Assembly: GCF_000730605.1 (NCBI RefSeq)
Contig: NZ_BBIS01000029.1
Location: forward strand, 25,500 to 89,499
Length of the DNA stretch: 64,000 bases
Source of the DNA: Pseudomonas monteilii NBRC 103158 = DSM 14164
GTDB taxonomy: Bacteria; Pseudomonadota; Gammaproteobacteria; Pseudomonadales; Pseudomonadaceae
Direction: 5' to 3'
Shown: one piece after another, positions 1 to 9,962 of the stretch
Layout of the letters: every line of letters begins with the position of its first letter
Position numbering within the stretch: position 1 is the first letter of the stretch
Made by a program: the position numbers and the translations under genes
The notes under the pieces: generated by a model
Seen by the model: the letters and a program-made list of their open reading frames with translations, nothing else
Told to the model about the DNA's origin: nothing
Database searches by the model: none

Positions 1-198
1 GAAGTCGTAGAGGCGTTCCTGGGCTTTGACTGGCGGGTTGACCGTGTCGAAGATATCGCCGGCGATCAGCAGCGCATCGGGCTGGCGCAGGCGCAGTTGG
101 CCGAGCAACCAGTCGAGGAAGCAGGCGTGTTCGAAGTCGCGTTCCTGGCCGTGCAGGCTTTGGCCCAGGTGCCAGTCGGAGGTATGAAACAGACGCAT
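1..198 (-). CDS. sbcD: Nuclease SbcCD subunit D, N-terminal 66 codons (runs off the left edge)
   Basis: The protein begins MRLFHTSDWHLGQSL, the first metallophosphoesterase motif (D-x-H) of SbcD/Mre11 nucleases, and carries the second motif GDIFD at about residues 47-51. SbcD is the Mn-dependent nuclease of the SbcCD complex, which opens DNA hairpins and processes double-strand ends; its ATPase partner sbcC normally lies directly downstream, here outside the window. The ATG at 198 is the only start that places the D-x-H motif at the usual distance from the N-terminus. Only the first sixth of a roughly 400-residue protein is visible, so integrity cannot be judged. Confidence 0.9.
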   Translation of the reverse strand, partial: MRLFHTSDWHLGQSLHGQERDFEHACFLDWLLGQLRLRQPDALLIAGDIFDTVNPPVKAQERLYDF

Positions 199-266
199 GG
201 ATGACCTGTTGGTGTCGAGTCGGGCAAGCGGGGAAAGGGCGGTATGGTAACCCAAGCGCGGGGCTG

Positions 267-301
267 CTGTGGGAACGGGCTTACCCGCGAAGAGGCCGGC
301 T
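267..301. repeat. REP element (P. putida type)
   Basis: Sequence of the form TGTGGGAACGGGCTTACCCG followed by CGAAGAGGCCGG. This is the short palindromic repeat scattered between P. putida genes; variants recur here near 13.1, 35.4, 39.9 and 57.0 kb. It lies between the starts/ends of sbcD and batD. Confidence 0.8.
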
Positions 302-312
302 CAGGCAGCCCA

Positions 313-1947
313 TTACTTGGGATAAAGCGGCGGCAGCCCACCATTCTCCCCGGCCGGCAACAACACTTGCTCGGCCGGAGGGATGGTGCCGATTGCCCGC
401 CACAATTCCTCACCCTGCCAATACTGGCCACTCTCGCTGTACAGCGCCCCGTTCAACCCGTCCAGCGCATCCGACAACGGCACGAAGCGCGCCGCCATTT
501 CGGCCAATGTCTCCGGCTGCTGCCGGGCCCAGGCGTCCAGCGCCTGACGCGTGGCCTGGGGGTCGTTGGCCTGGCAGGCGCGCTTGAGGTCGTCCAGCAG
601 TGTGCGTGGGCTTGGCCCGTTCTGCGCGGCGCGCAGCACCGCCGGTTGTGAGCGGGCGCGCCACCACAGGGCGAAGCCCAGCACGGTGGTGAGGGCGAAC
701 ACCAAGGTGGCCAGCTGCCAGGGCCACAGCAGGGTGCTGGCGCTGCTGTTGTCACCTACCGGGGTGTCGGCGCTCAATGCCGGGTTGTCCTGCACGTTCA
801 GGGTGCGCGCTGGCAGGCTGGTGTGCTCCAGGTGGTCTTCGCGGGTGTTCCACCAGGCCACTTCCAGCGCCGGCAGGGCCAGCGTGCCGGCGTGGGTGGG
901 CACCAAGGCTTCGCGCTCTTCGCGGTTGGCGGTCATGCCACGGTCGCTGATTTCGTTGCGTAGCAGCGGCTGGTCGGGGTAGCGGCGCAAACCGGTGATT
1001 TCGGTGGCCGGCAGTGGCGGCAGCTGGGTGCTGGACAAACCTTCGGCACGCAAGGTGATGTTGCGGGTCAGCGAGTCGCCAATCTGTACCTGCTGGTTGC
1101 CGGGGTCGGGGTTCCAGTGCTCTTCCAGCGTCAGGCTGCGCGCCGGCAACCAAGGTACGCCGGCGGGCCAGGCGGCCGGAATGGGGCGCACGGTCAGGCG
1201 CAGCGGCAGTGAACTCACCTGCACCTGGTGGCCGGCGCGCGCCGTGGCATTGGCCTGCGCGCTTTCGTCGCTGCTGGCAGCGGCCGTGGCGGTGAAGGTC
1301 AACGGCGGGATGTCGAGGGTGCCGCTTTGCTGGGCATACACGGCATAGCGGGTTTCGATCACGCCGTGGCGTACGCCGTTGATTTCCTTTTCATAGGTGC
1401 GCGATTCGCCTAGCGGCTCGACCTTGGCGTTATCCAGTTGCAACGGGCTTAGGCTGCTGTCGTCGTACAGCGCTACCGAGTGGTAGATGCGTAGGGTCAG
1501 CATGGCCTGGGCCTGGACATAGACGTCGGTGCTGTCGAGGGTTGCCTCGATGAATACCTGAGAGGCGCTGTCGGGCCGGCTGGCATCAGCCTGCAGCACT
1601 TGCAGCTCGATGGCCTGGCTGTGCGACTGGCCCAGTTGAAGCTCAGGAATGCGCAGGCTGCCGCTGCGCCGTGGCAGCAGGGTAATGATCCAGCGGGTGC
1701 TGGCGCGGGTTTCGCCATCGAGGGTGTGCAGGCTGTTCAGCTGGCGCGTGCCGCGTACCTCGAAGTCACCTTCCAGGGCGCGCAGGTCGGGTTTGCCGAA
1801 CTGGGTCACGTCCTGGCTTTCCAGGGTCAGTTCCAGGCTTTCGCCAGCTTCCAGGCGGGTACGGTCGACGCTGGCTTGCAGCAGCGGTTCGGCCTGGGCC
1901 AGCACGGCCCACAGCAGGGTGAGAAGCAAGACGCCGAAGCGACTCAT
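313..1947 (-). CDS. batD: BatD family membrane protein
   Basis: A 544-residue protein with an N-terminal signal peptide (MSRFGVLLLTLLWAVLAQAE), a long beta-rich periplasmic region typical of BatD, and a transmembrane helix near residues 407-430 followed by a short soluble tail. BatD is the periplasm-facing member of the Bat (Bacteroides aerotolerance-type) system, thought to work with MoxR ATPase and VWA proteins in envelope assembly or stress tolerance. It is the last gene of the leftward MoxR/Bat operon; its ATG overlaps the batB stop codon by four bases (1944-1947), indicating translational coupling. The exact biochemical role of the family is not established. Confidence 0.85.
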   Translation of the reverse strand: MSRFGVLLLTLLWAVLAQAEPLLQASVDRTRLEAGESLELTLESQDVTQFGKPDLRALEGDFEVRGTRQLNSLHTLDGETRASTRWIITLLPRRSGSLRIPELQLGQSHSQAIELQVLQADASRPDSASQVFIEATLDSTDVYVQAQAMLTLRIYHSVALYDDSSLSPLQLDNAKVEPLGESRTYEKEINGVRHGVIETRYAVYAQQSGTLDIPPLTFTATAAASSDESAQANATARAGHQVQVSSLPLRLTVRPIPAAWPAGVPWLPARSLTLEEHWNPDPGNQQVQIGDSLTRNITLRAEGLSSTQLPPLPATEITGLRRYPDQPLLRNEISDRGMTANREEREALVPTHAGTLALPALEVAWWNTREDHLEHTSLPARTLNVQDNPALSADTPVGDNSSASTLLWPWQLATLVFALTTVLGFALWWRARSQPAVLRAAQNGPSPRTLLDDLKRACQANDPQATRQALDAWARQQPETLAEMAARFVPLSDALDGLNGALYSESGQYWQGEELWRAIGTIPPAEQVLLPAGENGGLPPLYPK

Positions 1948-3662
1948 CGTGGGGTTTCCTGATGCAATTGCTGTTCATACCAGAATTTGCGCCGCTGCAG
2001 CTCCGCCGGGTTGTCGGGGATCTCCCGCAGCCATTGTTCCAGGGCCTGGCGTTGCTCGGCATCGAGATTTGTCGATACCGGGCGCTGGGGCGGCTGGATC
2101 ACGCTGTCGTCACTGCCCGCCTGGTTACCGGGCGTGGCCTGGCTGTTGTTGCTGCCTTCGCCGGGTTGTTCGGCGCTGGCTTGTTCGTTGTTGCCGGGCG
2201 TGCCCTGGGCCGGGCTGCTGGCCGAGCTGCTGTTGCCCTCGGTTTCGCTGCCAGGTGTGCCTTGGGCGTCGCTGCTGGCCGGTTGTTCCTCGGCTTTGGC
2301 CTCGCGCTGTTGCAACAGTTGTTGCACCAGCGCCTGGTTGTTCAGCGCCGCTTGCAGGTCGGGCTGGCGCTCCAGGGCTTGCTCGTAGGCGTCCAGGGCG
2401 GCCTCCAGTTCACCGCTGCGGGCCAGGGCATTGCCTCGATTGTAGTGGGCAGCTGCCGTGTCGCCCTGGGAAAACGCTTCGGCGGCACCGGCATAGTCGC
2501 CGGCCTGGTACAGCGCCATGCCGCGCCACTGTGGGTCCTGGAAGTGACGCGCGGCGCTGGCCGGGCGGTTTTGTTCCAGCAGGCGCTGGCCTTGCTGGTC
2601 GGGGCGCAGCCACAGGTCGTTGAACTCGAAGGCCTGGCTGGGCTGCGGCAAGGCCAGCAGCAGCGGCAGGCAGAACAGCCAGCCCCGCCGGCCGGCGCAG
2701 GCGGCCAGCACCAACAGCGGGATCAGCAGCCAGTAGCCTTGGTCTGCCCAGCTGTCCAGTTGCAGGGTCTGGCCGTCATTGCGCGCGGTACGCGGGTTGT
2801 CGAACAGGCCCAGGCCGCGCAGGTCGAGGTCGTCGATGCGGGCATGCCGGTAGCGCCCGCCGGTACCGCTGATGAAACCCTTGAGACTGGCGCTTTCCAG
2901 ACGTGGCAAGAGGATGCCACCTTGGTTGTCTTTCAGGAATTCGCCGTTGGCTTGGCGCACCGGGGCACCTTCGCGGCTGCCGATGCCCAGCATCAACAGG
3001 CTGGGGCCTTGGCGGCCGAGGGCCTGGCTGATGCCCTGGCGCTCCGGCGCACTGAGCGACGAGCCGATCAGCAGCAGACGGCCTTGGCCCAAACCACTCT
3101 GGGCGAGCAGCGCCAGGCCCTTTTGCACGGCCAGGTCGGCGCGTTGGCCCGCTTGCGGCATGATCGACGGGTCGATGGCCTCCAGCAGGTTGCGGGTGGT
3201 GGCCAGGTCATCGGACAGCGGCACCAGCGTGTGTGCCGAACCGGCATACACCACCAGCGCCGTCTGGCTGTCGCGCCGGTGTTCGAGCAGGTCGAGGATT
3301 TTGCGCCGAGCCTGCTCCAGGCGGTTGGGCGGGCTGTCTTCGGCAAGCATCTGCGGGGTCAGCTCCAGCAGGATCACCAGCGGGTCGGCCGGGCGTTGGC
3401 GGTTTTCTTCGACGCGTTGCCAGCTGGGCCCGAGCAGGGCCAGGATCACCAGCGCCCAGGCCAGGCCCAGCGCCACCCATGGCAGTTTGCTGGTGCTGCC
3501 GCTACCTCCGCCCAGCAAGACGCCATGGAACGCCGGCGGCAGAATCATCTGCCAGCGCCCGGCGCGTTTGCGCCGGTGCCACAGCTTGTACAACAGCCAG
3601 CCGAGCAGGGGCACGGCCAGCAGCCAGAGCGGCCGTAGCCATTGGGGCCACAGGTCGATCAT
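1944..3662 (-). CDS. batB: BatB-like VWA protein with C-terminal TPR (BatB/BatC fusion)
   Basis: About 572 residues. Two N-terminal hydrophobic segments flank a basic stretch, followed by a von Willebrand A domain, another membrane segment and a periplasmic part with tetratricopeptide repeats (GMALYQAGDYAGAAEAFSQG and HYNRGNALARSGELEAALDA), ending in a Ser/Gly/Asn/Gln-rich region. BatB and BatC are separate in some bacteria; here they are fused. The start MIDLWPQW at 3662 is preferred over an upstream in-frame ATG at 3767 because it overlaps the batA stop in the usual ATGA arrangement. The VWA metal site is degenerate: the expected D-x-S-x-S is replaced by ELTPQ, so metal binding may be lost. 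Confidence 0.83.
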   Translation of the reverse strand: MIDLWPQWLRPLWLLAVPLLGWLLYKLWHRRKRAGRWQMILPPAFHGVLLGGGSGSTSKLPWVALGLAWALVILALLGPSWQRVEENRQRPADPLVILLELTPQMLAEDSPPNRLEQARRKILDLLEHRRDSQTALVVYAGSAHTLVPLSDDLATTRNLLEAIDPSIMPQAGQRADLAVQKGLALLAQSGLGQGRLLLIGSSLSAPERQGISQALGRQGPSLLMLGIGSREGAPVRQANGEFLKDNQGGILLPRLESASLKGFISGTGGRYRHARIDDLDLRGLGLFDNPRTARNDGQTLQLDSWADQGYWLLIPLLVLAACAGRRGWLFCLPLLLALPQPSQAFEFNDLWLRPDQQGQRLLEQNRPASAARHFQDPQWRGMALYQAGDYAGAAEAFSQGDTAAAHYNRGNALARSGELEAALDAYEQALERQPDLQAALNNQALVQQLLQQREAKAEEQPASSDAQGTPGSETEGNSSSASSPAQGTPGNNEQASAEQPGEGSNNSQATPGNQAGSDDSVIQPPQRPVSTNLDAEQRQALEQWLREIPDNPAELQRRKFWYEQQLHQETPR

Positions 3663-4735
3663 CGCCGCCTCCTTAAACGCAGGCGCTTCAGGCGCTGGCG
3701 CCATTCCGGGTGCGGTTGCAGAAAGCGCGGCTTGCGCAGCAGGCGTTGCAGCAGGTTGTCGGGCCATTGCACGGCCACCACCAGCAGCACGCTAAGCAGT
3801 AGCGCCAGCGCCAGGGGCCAGGCGTAAAGGGCCTGGGCCGTGCGTGCCTGGGTCGGTTGCTGGGCCACCGGTTCCAGCTGGTCGAGGGTGTCGCCGATGG
3901 CGACCAGTTCGGCGCCGTCATGGGCGCGGAAGTAGGCGCCGTGAGTGATGTCGGCAATCTCCTTGAGCGCGGCTTCGTCCAGGTCCAGGCTCGGGTTGAG
4001 GCCCAGCAGGCCAGGGGTGCCACTGGCTTCGGGATTGGCGCCAATGCCGATGGTGTAGATGCGCACGCCTTCCTGGGCCGCCAGGCGGGCTGCGGTCAGT
4101 GGGTGGATCTGCCCACCGTTGTTGGCGCCGTCGGTGATCAGCACCAGCACCCGGCTTTGTGCCGGGCGCTGGCGCAGGCGTTTGACCGCCAGGCCAATGG
4201 CGTCGCCGATGGCGGTGTTTTTACCAGCGATGCCGATTTGTGCTTCGTCGAGGAAGGTGCGCACGGTGCGCCGGTCGAAGGTGAGCGGCGCCTGCAGGTA
4301 GGCCTGGCTGCCGAACAGGATCAGGCCCACGCGGTCGCCTTCGCGGTCCTGCAGAAAGTCGCCCATCAGCGCCTTGACCAGGTCGAGGCGGCTGATGTCT
4401 TCGTTCTTCCACTGCATGTCGGGGAAGTCCATCGACCCGGACACGTCAACCGCCACCAGCAGGTCGCGGCCGCTGGCGGCCACCGGCACCGGATCGCCCA
4501 GCCACTGCGGGCGGGCAGCCGCGCACAGCAGCAACAGCCAGATGACCACGAACGGTGCCTGCTGGCGCCAGGTCGGCAGGTTGAGCCGCGCGCGGCGCCC
4601 GGCCAGGCCTTCCAGTTCGTTGAGGAAGCCCACCTTGAGCACCGGCTCGCCGCTGTCGGCTGCAGGCAGCAGCAGGCGTGCCAGCCATGGCAGCGGTAAC
4701 AGGGCGAAGACCCACGGCCAGGCCAGTTCAAACAT
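3659..4735 (-). CDS. batA: BatA-like VWA domain membrane protein
   Basis: A 358-residue protein with an N-terminal helix pair, a central von Willebrand A domain and a C-terminal transmembrane helix close to the end (LALALLLSVLLVVAVQW). The MIDAS motif is intact: VAVDVSGSMDFPD supplies D-x-S-x-S, and ITDGANNGG supplies the later acidic loop. BatA proteins sit in the inner membrane with the VWA domain exposed and are believed to be clients or partners of MoxR-type AAA ATPases. The gene overlaps the DUF4381 gene upstream by eight bases and batB downstream by four, so all are surely one transcript. Confidence 0.87.
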   Translation of the reverse strand: MFELAWPWVFALLPLPWLARLLLPAADSGEPVLKVGFLNELEGLAGRRARLNLPTWRQQAPFVVIWLLLLCAAARPQWLGDPVPVAASGRDLLVAVDVSGSMDFPDMQWKNEDISRLDLVKALMGDFLQDREGDRVGLILFGSQAYLQAPLTFDRRTVRTFLDEAQIGIAGKNTAIGDAIGLAVKRLRQRPAQSRVLVLITDGANNGGQIHPLTAARLAAQEGVRIYTIGIGANPEASGTPGLLGLNPSLDLDEAALKEIADITHGAYFRAHDGAELVAIGDTLDQLEPVAQQPTQARTAQALYAWPLALALLLSVLLVVAVQWPDNLLQRLLRKPRFLQPHPEWRQRLKRLRLRRRR

Positions 4736-5222
4736 GCTTGCGGATCCAGGTTTCCACGGCCTGGCTGAGCCCGGCGATGGCTTTGTCGTCGAGCTTGCAC
4801 TCGGGTTTGTAGGCGCCTTCGACCAGCACCATCCAGCGGGTCAGGCCGGCGGCCGGGCAGCGGTTGTCGAGAAACGCCAGCCATTGGCGGCCGTTGAGGG
4901 TGTGGCTGTTGGCACCGGGGTAGTGGTTGCGGCACAGGCGCTTGAGCAGGGCGTTGATCTGTTGCAGCCAGGCGCCGGCCGGTGCGCCATCGTAGGGGCG
5001 TGGCAGGAGGGCCAGCTCGGCCAGGGCGGCCACGCGCACCGGGTCGAGCGGTTGCTCGGCACGCACGATGCGGCGTTTGCCCGGGCGCCAGCGGCGCAGC
5101 CGCCACAGGCCCCAGCCCAGCAGCGGCAGTAGCGCCAGCAACAGCCACCAACCCGGTGCCGGTGGCCATAAACCGATGGGTGCCGGGTCGATCAGCGGGT
5201 GCAACTGGTCGAGAGGGTTCAT
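4728..5222 (-). CDS. DUF4381 membrane protein of the MoxR/Bat cluster
   Basis: About 164 residues beginning MNPLDQLHPLIDPAPIGLWPPAPGW. One transmembrane helix (WWLLLALLPLLGWGLW) is followed by an Arg-rich stretch and a cytoplasmic helical region, which matches DUF4381 proteins found between DUF58 and BatA genes in proteobacterial Bat operons. A longer in-frame reading upstream to 5498 exists, but it lies over the DUF58 gene and is low-complexity Arg/Pro, so the start at 5222, overlapping the DUF58 stop by four bases, is preferred. Function is unknown beyond its constant place in this operon. Confidence 0.83.
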   Translation of the reverse strand: MNPLDQLHPLIDPAPIGLWPPAPGWWLLLALLPLLGWGLWRLRRWRPGKRRIVRAEQPLDPVRVAALAELALLPRPYDGAPAGAWLQQINALLKRLCRNHYPGANSHTLNGRQWLAFLDNRCPAAGLTRWMVLVEGAYKPECKLDDKAIAGLSQAVETWIRKHV

Positions 5223-6163
5223 GACGCGCTCCGTGGCCGCTGAGCGTTCAGGTACTCGCGCAGTTGCTCGATCATTTCGCTTTGCGTGCTCAGTGGCATC
5301 AGGACCACGCGCAGCTTCTGTGCCATCAGTTCCCAGCGCTCGATGCGGGCTTCGGCCTGCTGGCGGTAGGCCTGGCGGAGGTTGGCATCGAGGGTGTCGA
5401 GCTCCAGCTGGGCGCTGCGCTGGGCGAAGCGCAGCAGGCCGGCGGCCGGCAGGGCATGGTCGAGTGGATCGGACACCGGTAGCAACAGCAGGTCGCAATG
5501 GCGAGAAAGCATGGCCAGGTGCTGTTCCACCTGGGCGCTAAGCGAGCGTTCATCGCAAATCACGATGGCCAGGCTGCCGGGGCGCAGCACTTCGCGGGCG
5601 CGGCGCAGGGCCAGGCCTAGGCTGTCGGCCCCGGGCGTGGCTTCGGTGTGCAGTGCCTGGTTGACCTTGGCCAGGCGGTTGAGCAGTTGCAGCAGGCTTT
5701 GCTTGCTGCGCCGAGGTTTGATTTCGTGGTGTTCGTTGTCGCCGAACACCAAACCACCAATGCGGTCGTTGTGGCCGAGCGCGGCCCAACCGAACAGGGC
5801 AGCGGCCTGGGCTGCCAACACCGACTTGAACATCAGCCCCGAGCCGAAAAACAGCCGCTGGCTTTGCTCGACGAGGATGAAGATCGGCCGCTCGCGCTCT
5901 TCGTGGAACAGCTTGGTGTGTGGCTCCTGGGTGCGCGCGGTCACCCGCCAGTCGATATTGCGCACATCGTCGCCGGCCTGGTACACGCGCACCTGGTCGA
6001 AGTCCACCCCGCGCCCGCGCAGCTTGGAATGGTGCAGGCCCACCAGCGGGCTGCGCTGGCCGGGCTTGGAAAACAGCTGGATTTCGCGCACGCGGTGACG
6101 CATGTCGATCAGCTCGGCAAGGCCGATGCGGATGCCGGGCTCGGCCAGCTGCGCGGTGGGCAT
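5219..6163 (-). CDS. DUF58 domain protein of the MoxR/Bat cluster
   Basis: About 314 residues. The DUF58 signature is clear: a RGRGVDFDQVRVYQAGDD stretch followed by RNIDWRVTAR and an EERERPIFILVEQS strand, the start of a VWA-like fold. DUF58 proteins are regularly encoded next to MoxR ATPases and are assumed to be their substrates or adaptors. The start MPTAQLAEPG at 6163 leaves four bases after the moxR stop; the in-frame upstream extension to 6568 is a shadow of moxR. Part of the six-gene leftward operon running from moxR to batD. Confidence 0.87.
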   Translation of the reverse strand: MPTAQLAEPGIRIGLAELIDMRHRVREIQLFSKPGQRSPLVGLHHSKLRGRGVDFDQVRVYQAGDDVRNIDWRVTARTQEPHTKLFHEERERPIFILVEQSQRLFFGSGLMFKSVLAAQAAALFGWAALGHNDRIGGLVFGDNEHHEIKPRRSKQSLLQLLNRLAKVNQALHTEATPGADSLGLALRRAREVLRPGSLAIVICDERSLSAQVEQHLAMLSRHCDLLLLPVSDPLDHALPAAGLLRFAQRSAQLELDTLDANLRQAYRQQAEARIERWELMAQKLRVVLMPLSTQSEMIEQLREYLNAQRPRSAS

Positions 6164-6167
6164 GGGC

Positions 6168-7127
<960 letters not shown>

Positions 7128-7354
7128 CGGCGACGGTTCCTGGTGTGGGGCCTGAGGCGGCTGACGGTAGCGGCCCTGGCAAGGGCTGATACTTTAATCT
7201 ATCCGGGGGGGCGGCGACCAATGGCGGCGGGTAAATTTATCGTTACGGGGGGCTCGCCGGTACAGAAATGTCCCGGGTAAGGCTGGCCATTGTCTGATGG
7301 TCGGTGAAGGCGTGCTGGCGCCTGCTTGTGCTTTTCAGGCAAGCAGAAGGCACG

Positions 7355-8656
7355 ATGATGAAAATGAGCAGCGGTAGCACGCCAATCCCCACACCCGCCA
7401 CCCTGCGTTTTGGCGTGTTTTTCGATGGCACCGGTAACAACCTGCACAATGCCATGGCCGTGGATGAACCGCGCGGCAGCTATGGCAATGCCCTGAGCAA
7501 TGTGGCCCTGTTGCATGCCCTGTATCCGGCGGGTGAGGCTGATGCCGATGGCACCCTGGTGTTTCTGAAACGCTACGTGGAAGGCGTGGGTACCCTGGCA
7601 GGTGAGGCGGACCATGCCTATGCCGCAGCCACCGGTCGTGGGCGCACGGGGGTTGAGGCGCGGGTTGCCGAGGCTTTGCAGGGGATGGCCGAACAACTGC
7701 GGGGCTGGTGCCGGGCGCATCCGCAGGCAGCCGTGGAGCGGGTCGAGTTCGACCTGTTCGGTTTCAGCCGCGGGGCGGCGGCGGCACGGCACCTGGCCAA
7801 CCTGATACAGGATGGCGCGGGCGGGTTGTTGCCGATAGCGTGCGACACTTCCATCAACTTTATCGGCCTGTTCGACACCGTGGCAGCGATCATCGCGCCG
7901 TTGCAGGGCGACTTCGATCCCGCCGATAGCCGCCAGGGCGGTCTGCGCCTGGGCCTCAGGGCAGGCATTGCCCGGCAGGTGGTGCAGCTGGTGGCGAGGG
8001 ATGAGCAGCGGCATAACTTTCCGCTGGTGGGCAGTGGTCACGACATTGTGTTGCCGGGGGTGCATTCGAATATCGGGGGCGGTTACCCGGAAATCATGCT
8101 GGAGCAGGTGCTGCTGTGCAAGCCGCAGTCCCAGCGTGTACCGGTGGGCATGCGTGCCGAGCAAAGCCGTGTGCATGCCACGGTAAGCGCCTTGTTGGCG
8201 TCGGCGTATGCCGACAGGCGCGAGCCCAGGCCGCAGGTCGTGAGCTGGGAGGCGCCCCTTGCCGGTGGCCGGCCAAATGAAGCACAAAAGCAGGTGTATG
8301 CGGCGTTGTACCGTGAACGGGAAGTGGCGGGGCAGTTGTCCCGGGTGTACTTGAGCGTGATGCGAGCGCTGGCGGTGCGGGCTGGCGTGCCATTTGCGCC
8401 GTTGGGCGAGCAGCCTGAACACAGGCTGCCGGAGGATTTGCTGGAGATCAGCCGCAAGTTGCATGCGTTTGCCTTGGGGGAAACGGACCAGCCGGGGTTG
8501 AGCGAGGCTGAACAGCGGCTGCTGTGCGAGAAGTACGTGCATGCCTCGGCAAACTGGAATGCGCTGAAGGGCTTGCGTAACAGTGTGCTGGATGTGCTGT
8601 TCGTCAATCGGCCGGGCGCAGGCGGGCGCGTGGTACATGCCAACCCGGCATCCTGA
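7355..8656 (+). CDS. Tle1-like DUF2235 phospholipase/hydrolase, solitary
   Basis: About 433 residues. The N-terminal DUF2235 block VFFDGTGNN (residues 21-29) is followed by the lipase elbow GFSRG (136-140, nucleophile Ser138), GLFDTV (Asp174) and GVHSNIGGGY (His237), which gives a plausible Ser-Asp-His triad as in Tle1 type VI secretion phospholipases. There is no signal peptide, as expected for a T6SS-delivered or cytosolic enzyme. GAAGG at 7346-7350 supports a start at the ATG of 7355 or 7358. No VgrG, PAAR, adaptor or immunity gene is adjacent: upstream is the divergent moxR operon and downstream a convergent MFS gene. Delivery by T6SS is therefore inference. Confidence 0.8.
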   Translation: MMKMSSGSTPIPTPATLRFGVFFDGTGNNLHNAMAVDEPRGSYGNALSNVALLHALYPAGEADADGTLVFLKRYVEGVGTLAGEADHAYAAATGRGRTGVEARVAEALQGMAEQLRGWCRAHPQAAVERVEFDLFGFSRGAAAARHLANLIQDGAGGLLPIACDTSINFIGLFDTVAAIIAPLQGDFDPADSRQGGLRLGLRAGIARQVVQLVARDEQRHNFPLVGSGHDIVLPGVHSNIGGGYPEIMLEQVLLCKPQSQRVPVGMRAEQSRVHATVSALLASAYADRREPRPQVVSWEAPLAGGRPNEAQKQVYAALYREREVAGQLSRVYLSVMRALAVRAGVPFAPLGEQPEHRLPEDLLEISRKLHAFALGETDQPGLSEAEQRLLCEKYVHASANWNALKGLRNSVLDVLFVNRPGAGGRVVHANPAS

Positions 8657-8685
8657 ACGACCCAAATGACAGGCCAAGGTCGCAC

Positions 8686-9903
8686 CTATACGGCGCGCGC
8701 CAGTCGTTCAGCGTTGCGGGCCCTGGCCAGGTACGCCTCTTGCGCCAGGGTCAGCAGCACCGTCAGCGCCATGAACACGACCGATGCAACGAAAATCCCG
8801 TTTGGCAGGCGCTGGTCGAGCATCCAGCCAAACGCCACCGGGCCGATGGCGCCACCGATATTGAACCCGGTCGACACCAGCCCGAACGTTTTGCCCTCGG
8901 CGCCTTTTGGTGCAGCCGCCTTGACCAGCATGTCCCGCGACGGGGCGATGATCCCGGTCAGCAGGCCGATGGCACCCAGCACTACCACCAGTGCCCAGCC
9001 TTGCAGCAGCCCCAGGGCCACCAGCGCGGTCAGCGCGGCCGCCAACGCGAAAGCCAGTGCAGCCACCAGGCCATGGCGCCGGGTACGGTCGGCCAAGGCA
9101 CCACCGCACAGCACGCCCGCTGCGCTGCACAGCAGGAAGGCGGTGAGCGCGGTGTTGGCCCAGGCCAGGGTCAGACCTTGGCCTTGTACGAGTGCGGCGA
9201 CGGAAAACTTTTCAATGGCGCTGGTGCTCAGGTTGAGCAGGATGAACAACACCGTCAGCACGCCGATCATGGGTGTGAACAAACGCACGCGGCCTGTCGC
9301 TGCGACCGGGCCAGCGCCCGCTTGGTTGCCAGGCCCTGCCACCCGGTACACGCCACTGCCTGGTATCGAGATCAGCAGCAATGCCGCTACCCCGACTAGC
9401 GCGCCCGCCGTCAGGGCAGCCCGCGTGCCGAATACAGCGGCGATACCGAGGAACACGGCCGGCGTGACCGCCGAGCCAAGAAACCCGGCAAAAGTATGAA
9501 TCGAGAACGACCGCCCCAGGCGTGCGGGCTCGATGCCGTTGGCCAGCAGTGCGTAGTCGGCCGGGTGGTACACACCATTGGCCAGGCCAGCCATGGCCAT
9601 CGCCACCAGCAATACCGCATACCCCGGGCTGGCCGCCAGCAGCAGGAAACTGAGGCTGCCCAGCAACAGCCCGGCCTTGAGCACTTTACGCGCCCCATAG
9701 TGGTCGACGGCGTAACCCAGCGGGGCCTGCACCAGGGCGCAGACGATGTTGAATACTGCCAAGGCAACGCCGAGCTCGACGAAGCCCACCCCCAGCAGGC
9801 CGGGAAGCACGGGCAATAACGCCGGGATCAGCATGATGTGCACATGGCTGACGAAGTGCACGGCAGCCACTTGGGTAAGCAACTTGGGGCCAGTTTGGGG
9901 CAT
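8686..9903 (-). CDS. MFS transporter
   Basis: About 405 residues with twelve hydrophobic segments and the MFS loop 2-3 motif seen as GYAVDHYGARKVL. The start MPQTGPKLLTQ at 9903 is preferred to an upstream ATG at 9945, which adds a polar Arg-rich leader. The gene is last in a leftward series (class II aldolase, DapA-like lyase, BenE-type symporter, MFS) with gaps of 44 to 95 bases, so it probably exports or imports the substrate or product of that pathway. The substrate cannot be read from the sequence. Confidence 0.85.
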   Translation of the reverse strand: MPQTGPKLLTQVAAVHFVSHVHIMLIPALLPVLPGLLGVGFVELGVALAVFNIVCALVQAPLGYAVDHYGARKVLKAGLLLGSLSFLLLAASPGYAVLLVAMAMAGLANGVYHPADYALLANGIEPARLGRSFSIHTFAGFLGSAVTPAVFLGIAAVFGTRAALTAGALVGVAALLLISIPGSGVYRVAGPGNQAGAGPVAATGRVRLFTPMIGVLTVLFILLNLSTSAIEKFSVAALVQGQGLTLAWANTALTAFLLCSAAGVLCGGALADRTRRHGLVAALAFALAAALTALVALGLLQGWALVVVLGAIGLLTGIIAPSRDMLVKAAAPKGAEGKTFGLVSTGFNIGGAIGPVAFGWMLDQRLPNGIFVASVVFMALTVLLTLAQEAYLARARNAERLARAV

Positions 9904-9962
9904 GTCGATACCTGTTGTACGGCGTGCGCCGCTGGCGCACGGCAAGGTGAAGGGGAGCCCGC

